Source: Dactylis glomerata (taxonomy: Eukaryota; Streptophyta; Magnoliopsida; Poales; Poaceae). From it: a stretch of 64,000 nt of DNA. The stretch covers positions 310,001 to 374,000 of the forward strand of contig QXEO01000215.1 of the NCBI GenBank assembly GCA_007115705.1, in the 5' to 3' direction. The notes beneath the pieces are model-generated. The model did no database searches, was not told where the DNA came from, and worked only from the letters and a program-made list of their open reading frames with translations. Both the position numbers and the translations under genes were made by a program. Shown here piece after piece: positions 54,786 to 64,000 of the stretch; position 1 is the first letter of the stretch, and each line of letters begins with the position of its first letter.

Positions 54786-57698
54786 TTCGCAATTTTCTGC
54801 GCCTAGCTCAAAGGCGTTAAAGAAAAGCACTCTTGGGAGATAACACATTGTTTACTTTTCAGTACTTTTTCTTTTATTTGAGTCTTGGAAGTCATTACTA
54901 CTGTAATGACCGCTCCTTATCTTGTTTATTTCGTTTTTGTGCCAAGAGAAGCCTCTAATTTGAGTGAGGTAAAGATTTGTTGTTATTGCTGTCCTGAAAC
55001 TGTTTTCGGTGCTGCACCGTAAAAATTCGTGAACATTCTCTGTTTATCTTTTGGACCTGCGATTTCTTGTGCATATGCCCCAGGTTATATCCAAACTTTT
55101 CTTAGTTGAACACTTTTTGATTTGAGCAACAGAAAATCCCTCAAAAATTCGTCCATTATCAGCTGTTCAGTTTTGACAGATTTCTGCCAATATTTGTTTT
55201 TGCCACTTTATCGCTTTCTTTTGAGTTCTTTTTGATCATGGAACTCTTGTGGAAGTTGCTACAGTAGTATATACTTTATATGTGGTGGTTTTGAGTTGAA
55301 ACCTGAAGCTAGAAGAGGTTGAATATATTTTATGCTTACACTAATGTTGCTAATAGAATCGTGTTTAGTTTTGTATGAAGGAAGTTTTCAAGTGTAGGGA
55401 TTGGAGAATGATGAGATGAGTTGAAGAATGGACAAAAGCTCAAGCTTGGGGATGCCCATGCATCACCCCAAGAAATATCCAAGAAGTACAAGCGTCAAAG
55501 CTTGGGGATGCCCCCGAGGCACCCCTTCTTCATCGGCAAAAATCAGGTCACCTTTCAAAACACTATATTTTTATTGCTTCATGCACTATGTGTTTTTCTT
55601 GGAGTGTCAGTTGTTTTAGTTTTCTTAGTGTGTTTAGTTTGTTTGTTTGCTGCAATAAATGGTTGGACCCCAACAAATTTCCTTTGGAGGAGATGTACTC
55701 GTTTTCATTTGCAAAGAATGCTCTAGTTTTCAATCTTATTAAAAATCGAGCATTCTACTTTTTCTGCTACTGCTTTTGGTTTTCGTTTTCGCCTTGATAT
55801 GCGTTCAGATCTTGTCATATCTTTTCATCAAGGTGCATTTTTGCCTCTGATCTTCGTTGGTTTTCATCAAAAGAGGTATTTATAAAAATTTCAAATGGTG
55901 TTGGAAAAGAGAAAAAGCTTTGTGCAAAATAGTGGTACAAGAAGGAGCTTGTGTAGACTGCGGCTTAGGCTTTTTCATTTCATGCTTGATGTCTTTTTGA
56001 TAGTATGCTTAGTGGTTTTGCTGTAGCATGACTTGTCTCAAATAACTGAGATTGCTTAATGAGCCTTTGAAAAAAATCATGCGTTGTTTTTATTGTATGG
56101 AAGCATTATTTTGGTTTTCTCCTTGATGCTTTATTTGGGTTGACTTGGCGCATGCTCACACATGTTAGACTCTTACAAAGTCGCCATTAGCCTTCATGAT
56201 CATTTAGTTTTTGACTTTTGATGCCATCGTATGCTTCTTTTAATGTCGCTTTGCATGATTATGGCCATTATTGCTCTCTTAGTTGGTCGCTCCTAGTCTT
56301 TTGCTAGCCCTCGCCTTGTACTGAGTATGAGCTCTACTCGTGCATCCAACTCCTAAAAGCCAAGTTTGCCATTGTGTCCACCATACATACCTACTAGCAA
56401 TTTGCTATTCCAAGTAAATTTGACTTGCTTTTATTTTCTCTTCAAATTAAACTCTTACCAGTGTTATGCGAAATTCGGTCAGTAAAGCTCTCACGAACCG
56501 GAAGGCACACTTTACTTTTTCCTGTTCTTAAAAATTTGACATTGTGGTCTTTTATGCTGAGTTGTTATGCTTGCAAGTTGTAAGTTGGATTCTAGCCCAG
56601 CCATGCTGTCATGGGGCAAGCTTTCAACATTGCACCTCTTATTTGAGTTGATATCGTGATCTTTTGTTTATGGATGCCCGCTGTGTGAAATGAATTGGGA
56701 ATCTTGTGAGGATCATGGAGTTTTTATATGTGTTAGGGAAACGCCGGGCCGCCAATCTAAGCCATGCATAATTCATGGTGGAAATTTGCAGCATACCCAT
56801 GGTGAACATTCGATGACGCATCTCACAATAAAAAGCTAAACAATATAGCAAATAAAAGAGATGTCGAGGTGTTCATTGTCTGCTTGTCCTGTCATTTTGG
56901 TGTGGGCTTGTTCCATGTCATCGGGCACAGAGGTACCCCATTGGCGGTTCTCAATGATATACATATACTTACAATGACAAGAGCCTTGCTTGGGACTCTA
57001 AGTAAATTAGCATGGTTTGGGTACTCGTATTCACGGGACACGAGGTTTTCAACTTATGATTTGTCAAGCATATGCATCATAACTGTTCTCGCATTAACTT
57101 TAACCATTCAAGATGCTTATGATGGGGGCAATGAGAGCTCAAAGCCGGTAAGTACCATAATTTTTGAAGGTTATAAAACTTGCAATCACTGCTCCCCTCT
57201 GCGAAGGGCCTTTCTTTTACTTTTATGTTGAGTCACCACCTTCTTTCTTTATGCACCATTAAGAGAGCATAGTTGTCATTCTTAGTGTGATATGCATTGT
57301 CCCAAAGTTCATTGATTGACTCATATTGTTGGTTTCACTTGTTCTTAAATTATTTGTATCTAGTCGCCCTCTTAAACTTTGAGGTGTCCTATGCATTTAT
57401 GTTTTGCTCTCTTTGAAGGACAAGCTGAAAACCATTTGTATGTTTTTCCTTATGATTTGAACACACGTTTGACTTTCATTGTTTCATTATCATGATCTTT
57501 TGTTTGTGTTCATTTGCATGTTTACAACATGGTTGCTAAGTTCTTATTGTCATGATTATATCTTTCATGCCCATGTTTTAAGTTCTATTGATCCCAGCTC
57601 ATCGATGCTTACATATATGATCAAGATTGTGTAGGTGCATGTCACCTCAAAAATTATTCTTTTGTTATCACTTACCTACTCGAGGACGAGCAGGAGTT
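54786..57698 (+). other. Interior of the plus-strand Athila-group element, no coding frame
   Basis: Mirrors the minus-strand family interior. The AAGCTTGGGGATGC motif occurs at 55442-55455 and 55498-55511. Frames of 60-120 codons here (for example 55421-55726 and 56869-57231) also occur in the other copies but vary by indels and show no domain. Confidence 0.7.
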
Positions 57699-57713
57699 AA
57701 GCTTGGGGATGCT
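57699..57713 (+). other. Polypurine tract
   Basis: AAGCTTGGGGATGCT before the 3' LTR; the third copy of the 14-mer in this element. Confidence 0.85.
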
Positions 57714-59381
57714 TGATACGTCTCAAACGTATCTATAATTTTTGATGCTCCATGCTTGTTTTTACACCATTTGTATATTGTTTCGTTACACTTAGTGGTA
57801 CTTTTATACATTTTCCGGAACTAACCTATTAATGAAGTGCCACAGTGCCAGTTTCCTGTTTTCTGCTGTTTTTGTGTTTCAGAAGTGATACACAGGAAAT
57901 ATTCTCGGAATTGGACGAAACAAGTTCCTGAAGTCATATTTCACGGGGAAGCTCCCAAACATCCGAAGACCTGACGGAGGGGGGCCACGTGGCCCCCACA
58001 CACAGGGGCGGCGCGGCCACCCCCCTGGCCGCGTCGGGCCCGCGTGAGGGGCCGTGGTCCCTCCTCTGACATCGTACTTTCGCCTATATACCCCCTGACG
58101 AGAAAAACCTAAGGACCCGATCAGTTTTCCAGAATACATCGCGATCCGCCGCCGCCGTCGACCCGAAGATCGGGAGGGTCCAGAAGCTCTTCCCGGCACC
58201 CTGCCGGAGAGGGGAATCGCCACCGGAGGTCTTCTTCATCGCCATGCTTGCCTCCGGAGCGATGAGTGAGTAGTCTACCTTGGACTATGGGTCCATAGCA
58301 GTAGCTAGATGGTTGTCTTCTCCACCATGTGCTTCATGTTTACATCTCATGAGCTGCCCTACATGATTGAGATCACAGTTATGTAATTCTATGATGTTGG
58401 TTTGTTGGGATCCGATGAATATTGGTGTTTATGATTAAGTTGCTGTACTGAATTATATCTTTTGTTATCTCTATGTTGTTTATGATCTTGCATGCTCTCC
58501 GTTGTTAGTAGCTATCTTGGCCGAGTAGTTGCTAGTGACTCCAAGAGGGGGTATTTATGCTCGATAGTGGGTTCATGTCTCTATTTCACCTGGGGGAGTG
58601 ACAGAAACCTCTAAGGTGGTAGATGTGCTGTTGCTACTAGGGAGAAAACAACATTCATATGCTCAAGGGCATATGCTTTGTTTACATTACACACTTTGCT
58701 TAATGCAATTATCTGTTGTTCGCAACTTAATACTTCTAGGGTGTTCGGATGATATCCCCGGGGGTGGATTATTAGTCATAGATGCAGTTGGATGGCGGTC
58801 TATGTATTTTGTTGTAATGCCCAGAGTAAATCTCATAGTGATCTTCTTGACATATCACGTTATCTTTATTCTATCAATTGCCCAACTGTAATTTGTTTAC
58901 CCAGCATGTTATTTATCTATGGAGAGACACCACTAGTGAACTGTGGACCCCGGTCCTATTTTAATCATATTGCAATCACCTGTTTACTTTTCCCGCACTG
59001 TTTATTTTACTCGCATATTACTACTGTTTTCCACTCGATACACTCATAACCTTTGTTTCAAGCAAACCGGTGAGATTGACAACCTCATCGCAAGTTGGGG
59101 ACAAAGTATTTGTTTGTGTGTGTGCAGGTTCCGCGCTGCTGCTGGCCGAAGACGAGTCAACAAGTATCGTTAACGGCGCCCTTGTTGAAAGTTACTAAGC
59201 CAGTCCGCATCACCTTCAGTCGTCACCGTCTCTCTTCTTCAAGATCGACATTAAACCTTGGTTTCTTAACTGAGGGAAAACTAGCCGCTGCACTCATCAT
59301 ACCTTCCTCTTGGGGTTCCCAACGGGCTGGTCATTCACCACGCACAAGGACTGTCTGTTGCCACATTCACCTGAAGCATCA
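57714..59381 (+). repeat. 3' LTR of the plus-strand Athila-group element (1668 bp)
   Basis: Matches 52767-54436 with about 16 differences, including loss of one TA in the TATA run. Followed by CTTAG at 59382-59386. Confidence 0.95.
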
Positions 59382-61797
59382 CTTAGCAACCATGTTGTAA
59401 ACATGCAAATGAACACAAACAAAAGATCATGATAATGAAACAATGAAAGTCAAACGTGTGTTCAAATCATAAGGAAAAACATACAAATGGTTTTCAGCTT
59501 GTCCTTCAAAGAGAGCAAAACATAAATGCATAGGACACCTTCAAGTTTAAGAGGGCGACTAGATACAAGTAATTTAAGAACAAGTGAAACCAACAATATG
59601 AATCAATCAATGAAAACTTTGGGACAATGCACATTATACTCAGAATGACAACTATGCTCTCTTAATGGTGCATAAAGGTAGAAGGTGGTGACTCAACATA
59701 AAAGTAAAAAAAGGCCCTTCGCAGAGGGAAGCAGTGATTAAACATGTGCTAGAGCTTTTCATTTGTAAAACAGAGAGATAAAAATTGGTTTTGAGAGGTG
59801 GTTGCTTTTGTCAACGACTGGCAATGGGGTTCTTACTATCTTCCATACAAAAATGAAGCAAGTTTTTGAGAGAGAGATTGGCACTTTTTGTGCTCTTTGT
59901 ATAAAACTTGGCACTCCTCCCCACCTTTTTTTTTCTTTCACAAACCATGGCTAACCGATTCATCGGGTGCCCACCAACATTCACATTCCATGGAGGAGTG
60001 CCTTTTTTTCTTTTCTTTTTTCCCTTTTTTTTCTTTTTGGAATAAGCAATATGGAAGATAGCAAATCCGACCACTACGTCCCCATAAGCTGAAAACTGTG
60101 TCACAAAACGAGAAGTGTTTTGAAGGTTTTTTTGAAAGGTAGCACATGAAAATTTACTTGGAATGGCTTACAAATACCATGCATAGGAATTTATAGTGGA
60201 CACAATGGCAAACTTGGTTTTTGGGAGTTGGATGCACGAGTAGAGCTCATACTCAGTACAAAATGAGGGCTAGCAAAAGACTGGGAGCGACCAACTAAGA
60301 GAGCAATAACGGCCATAATCATGCAAAGCGACAAAGCAACATTAAAAGAAGCATAAGATGGCATCAAAAGTCAAAAACTAAATGATCATAGAGGCTATTG
60401 GCGACTTTGTAAGAGTCTAACATGTGTGAGCATGCGCCAAGTCAACCCAAATAAAGCATCAAGGAGAAAACCAAAATTATGCTTCCAAACGATAAAAACA
60501 ACGCATGATTTTTTCAAAGGCTCACTAAGAAATCTTAGTTATTTGAGACAAGTCATGCTACAGCAAAACCACTAAGCATACTATCAAAAATACATCAAGC
60601 ATGACATGAAAAAGCCTAAGCCGCAGTCTACACAAGCTCCTTCTTGTACCACTTTTTTTGCACAAAGCTTTTTCTCTTTTCCAACACCATTTGAAATTTT
60701 TTAAGACACCTCTTTTGATGAAAACCAATAAAGATCAGAGGCAAAAATACACCTTGATGAAAAGATATGACAAGGTCTGAACGCAAATCAAGGCGAAAAT
60801 GAAAACCAAAGGCGGTAGCAGAAAAAGAGAACACTCATTGAACGATAAGAGTGAAAACTAGAGTGTTCTTGGCAATGAAAAACGGAGTTCATCTCCTCCA
60901 AAAAGAACATGATATGATCCAAACATTTATTGCAGCAAACAAAACTAAACTAATAAAGAAAACTAAAACAACTGACGCTCCAAGAAAAACACATAGTGCA
61001 TGAAGCAATAAAAATATAGTGTTTTGAAAGGTGACCTGATTTTTGCCGATGAAGAAGGGGTGCCTCGGGGGCATCCCCAAGCTTTAACGCTTGTACTTCT
61101 TGGATATTTCTTGGGGTGATGCATGGGCATCCCCAAGCTTGAGCTTTTGTCCATTCTTCAACTCATCTCATCATTCTCCAATCCCTACACTTGAAAACTT
61201 CCTTCATACAAAATTAAACACAATTCTATTAGCAACATTAGTGTAAGCATAACATATAATCAACCTCTTTTTGCGTCAGGTTTCAACTCAAAACCACCAC
61301 ATATTTATCATATACTATTGTAGCAACCTCCCAAAAGTTCCATGATCAAAAGAACTCAAAAGAAAGTGATAAAGTGGCAAACACAAATATTGGCAGAAAT
61401 CTGTCAAAACTGAACAGCTGACAAAGGTCAAATTTTTGAGGGGTTTTCTGTTGCTCAAATCAAAAAGTGTTCAACTAACGAAAGTTTGGATATAACCTGG
61501 GGCACATGCACAAGAAATCGCAGGTCCAAAAGATATACAGAGAATTTTCACGAATTTTTACGGTGCAGCACCGAAAACTGTTTCAGGACAGCAACATCCT
61601 CAAATCTTACCTCACTCAAATTAGAGGCTTCTCTTGGCACAAAAACAAAATAAACAAGATAGGGAGTGGTCATTACAGTAGTAATGACTTCCAAGACTCA
61701 AATAAAAGAAAAAGTACTGAAAATAAACAATGGGTTATCTCCCAAGAGTGCTTTTCTTTAACGCCTTTGAGCTAGGCGCAGAAATTTGCAAAGATGC

Positions 61798-62646
61798 TCA
61801 TGTGGGTGCCATATAAGAGCTTGAGGCAAAGGCGCCATATAGGAACTTAAATAAATAGAGAGCATCAAAAAGCAAATGTGAAAGACATTTATATCTGAAC
61901 CACTTCCTATGCATAGGAATCTTGTAAGAAAATAAATCAACGAGGCACATAGTAGCAAGCATGGATAGATAAAACAAGTGCCACTTCAAGATTTGCAACA
62001 TAAAGAGGGGAAACTTAATATTGTTGAGATCCATGAAACCATGTTTCGCTCTCTCATAATAAATTTCAGTAGCATCATGAATAGAACTAACAATATAACT
62101 ATCACATAAAGCATCCCTATCATGAGCCACATGCATAAAAGAATTAATACTCACCACAGGAACAATAGTAGTAGGAGCAGATTCAACAGAATAATTATTC
62201 TCATCACCATAATCATCAAAAATAGGAGGCATATTGTAATCATAACTAATTTTATCCTCAATAGTAGGTGAACAGAAAATATTATACTCATCATCATAGC
62301 CATCATAAACTAGAGGTTTAGTATCATCACAAGCTAAAGAACAACTATTTCGCAAAGCATATTCTTCAAACATATCATCATAAGAAGGAACATCACATAT
62401 GGGAGATAAAATATTATCAGAACAAACTTTCTCCGCTAAAGCTGGGGAACTAAAAATATCATGCTTAACAAAACCAGCTTCCCCAAGCTTAGACTTTTCT
62501 ATAGCATTAGCAGTAACGGTGTTTAAAGCATTCATACTAACAACACTATTAGCATGCAAATTAAGCTCCAAAGGTTTTTCAATTTTCTCTTCAAACACTT
62601 CATATCTAAACTCAGGAAAAAGACTAAAGAACTCTTTATTTTCCAT
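61798..62646 (-). CDS. 282-aa ORF of the Athila-group element, right copy
   Basis: Same length and layout as 2598-3446: acidic Tyr/Asp-rich first half, KIPMHRKW between two hydrophobic segments, and the start about 110 nt after the primer site. Roughly 18 residues differ and no indel or stop separates the copies, so the frame has stayed open in both. No family recognised. The 5' LTR beyond would drive it as the first frame of the element transcript. Confidence 0.6.
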   Translation of the reverse strand: MENKEFFSLFPEFRYEVFEEKIEKPLELNLHANSVVSMNALNTVTANAIEKSKLGEAGFVKHDIFSSPALAEKVCSDNILSPICDVPSYDDMFEEYALRNSCSLACDDTKPLVYDGYDDEYNIFCSPTIEDKISYDYNMPPIFDDYGDENNYSVESAPTTIVPVVSINSFMHVAHDRDALCDSYIVSSIHDATEIYYERAKHGFMDLNNIKFPLFMLQILKWHLFYLSMLATMCLVDLFSYKIPMHRKWFRYKCLSHLLFDALYLFKFLYGAFASSSYMAPT

Positions 62647-62757
62647 TAAGCCTAACTAGTGAAAATAAAACAAGAAACAAAAAGATATAATTGCAGAATC
62701 TAAAGGAAATAACTCTGAGTACTCACACAGGAGGATGCAAGTACCTTTTATCTTACC

Positions 62758-62775
62758 TCCCCGGCAACGGCGCCA
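62758..62775 (-). other. Primer binding site (tRNA-Asp type)
   Basis: The minus strand reads TGGCGCCGTTGCCGGGGA, 10 nt from the LTR. Confidence 0.9.
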
Positions 62776-62785
62776 GAAAAGAGCT

Positions 62786-64000
62786 TGATGTCTACGCACT
62801 TCTATTCTTATAGACACTTGTTGGGCCTCCAAGTGCAGAGGTTTGTAGAACAGCAGCAAGTTTCCCTTAAGTGGATCACCCAAGGTTTATCGAACTCAGG
62901 GAGGAAGAGGTCAAAGCTATCCCTCTCAAGAAACCCTGCAATTATGATACAGAAAGTCTCTTGTGTCCCCAACACACCCAATACACTTGTCAAATGTATA
63001 GGTGCACTAGTTCGGCGAAGAGATAGTGAAATACAAGTGGTATAGATGATTATAAGTAGTAAATACAATCTGAAATAAAAATCGCTGCGAGCAAACATGT
63101 AACAAAACAGCAAGTAAACGGTGTGCAATGCTTGGAAACAAGGCCTAGGGATCATACTTTCACTAGTGGACACACTCCCAACAATATAACATGATTGAAC
63201 AAATAAACAACTTCTCTCCACTATGGTACTCTGAATTACTCTCCTATTGAATAACACTAATCATTGTGTAGTGGCTACAGAAGCACCCCTTAAGGTTCAT
63301 CAAGTACTTGACAAACACCACTCATAGAGATATCCAAATCAAAGCACAACTCAAGATAGATATCATTGCAACTTAGACCAAGTACTAACACGGTGCACAC
63401 ACTGTCACCATTACACCATGAAAGGAGGAATAGATCACTCAAACTATCATAGCAATAATTATTCTCATAATCCACAAGAGATCACAATCATAGCCTAAAC
63501 CAAGTACCACCATGATGCACGCACTGTCACCGTTACACCATGGCAGGAGGAATAGATTACTTTAACAATCACCACTAGAGTACACATAATATCTGAATAA
63601 TAACATCTACTTGTTCAACATGATACAAAGCTCACGATCACATAAAGATCACATCATGGGAGAGAGAGGTGAACCACATAGCTACCGGTAGAGCCCTCAG
63701 CCCCGGGGATGAACTACTCCCTCCTCATCATAGGAGACAGCAAGGTTGATGGAGATGGCGGTGAGGTCGATGGAGACGGCGGAGACGGCGAAGGAGACCG
63801 ATGGAGATGGCTCCGGGGGCACTTCCCCGTCCCGGCAGGGTGCCGGAATAGAGACTTTTGTCCCCCGAAATTCGTCGATGGCGGCGGCGGAGCTACGGAA
63901 CTGTTCTGGAAATTTCGTCGACTCCCCTAGGGTTTTCCGTCCCGAGGCTTTATATAGGCGAAGGGGCGATGTCAGAGGTGGCCCCGGGCCTCCTCACACT
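62786..64000 (-). repeat. 5' LTR of the right Athila-group element, cut by the window end
   Basis: Matches 51048 onward; 1215 of about 1543 bp are visible, with the TATA-like box at 63949-63959. Confidence 0.93.

Larger units (their letters stand above)
52767..59381 (+). mobile_element. Non-autonomous Athila-group element, plus strand, complete
   Basis: LTRs of 1670 and 1668 bp, target duplication CTTAG at 52762-52766 and 59382-59386, Asp-type primer site at 54447-54464, and a 3.3-kb interior with only a 50-codon frame. The 3' two thirds of the interior and the first part of the LTR match the minus-strand family it sits in, while the rest of the LTR and the 5' interior differ. I counted about 16 differences between the LTRs, roughly 1%. 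Confidence 0.93.
42184..64000 (+). mobile_element. Plus-strand Tekay-type deletion derivative, 3' LTR split by a nested element
   Basis: 5' LTR 42184-45757, Met-type primer site at 45761-45772, gag, a protease stub, a chromodomain stub, polypurine tract and 3' LTR from 47793. The LTR is interrupted at 51047 by the minus-strand Athila-group element that runs past the window end; its last 330 or so bases should lie beyond it. The interior is only 2.0 kb because most of pol is deleted. It inserted into Athila gag after CATTA. The other target duplication is outside the window. Confidence 0.85.
51048..64000 (-). mobile_element. Non-autonomous Athila-group element, right copy, split by a plus-strand relative
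   Basis: 3' LTR 51048-52590, internal DNA 52591-52761 and 59382-62785, primer site 62758-62775, and 5' LTR from 62786 past the window end. The plus-strand element 52767-59381 inserted in the internal region with target duplication CTTAG. Without it the interior is about 3.6 kb and has the same 282-codon frame as the left copy. A block at about 59740-60150 differs completely from the left copy's 180-947. PPT-like 14-mers lie at 52592-52605, 61071-61084 and 61127-61140. Confidence 0.9.

Noticed and set aside
1..64000. tRNA, rRNA or microRNA genes
   Set aside because: None recognised by eye; only short primer binding sites complementary to tRNA ends were seen.

Overview
The window is plant nuclear DNA, almost certainly from a large-genome pooid grass (Triticeae or Poeae type). 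The basis is Athila-, Tat- and Tekay-type Ty3/gypsy LTR retrotransposons packed inside one another, a DUF295/F-box gene relic and a small B3-domain gene, both typical of grasses. There are no bacterial, phage or CRISPR features. At least seven LTR elements, intact, partial or broken, fill about 90% of the window.

Layout. 1-5151: left copy of a non-autonomous Athila-group element on the minus strand, with its 5' LTR at 3608-5151. 5152-7945: an island of low-copy DNA holding a two-exon B3-domain gene on the minus strand (6025-6606), a 39-bp repeat overlapping its promoter and a 54-bp tandem repeat. 7946-38740: a minus-strand Tekay/Del-type chromovirus in the order LTR - internal - LTR - partial internal. 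It carries three younger insertions: a gag-protease-only element (10231-14215) in the left LTR, a Tat-lineage element (17237-25997, plus strand) in pol, and a shorter relative of the first (33377-36084) in the right LTR. 38744-40160: a DUF295/F-box pseudogene whose ATG lies 3 bp from the LTR edge. 40871-42183: a truncated plus-strand Athila-type element. 42184 to beyond 64000: a plus-strand, pol-deleted Tekay-type element. Its 3' LTR is split at 51047 by a second copy of the left-hand Athila-group family (minus strand, running off the window), which is split in turn by a related plus-strand element (52767-59381).

Four insertions are closed by matching 5-bp target-site duplications: AAATT, ACCGG, CAAAC and CTTAG. 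Nesting therefore gives relative age: the Tekay element is older than the three elements inside it, and on the right the order is Athila fragment, Tekay derivative, minus-strand Athila-type element, plus-strand relative.

The most interesting feature is in the 3' spacer of the Tat element. It carries an antisense gene relic with two AT-hooks and a B3 domain, preceded by its own TATA box and G-box, in a window that also holds an ordinary B3 gene. Other points of interest are gag/protease frames that run through the polypurine tract into the 3' LTR, chimeric LTRs in the Athila-group elements, a polypurine-tract-like 14-mer repeated inside those elements, and nonsense codons that mostly look like C-to-T deamination. 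All calls are by eye from sequence and translation; no database search was run.
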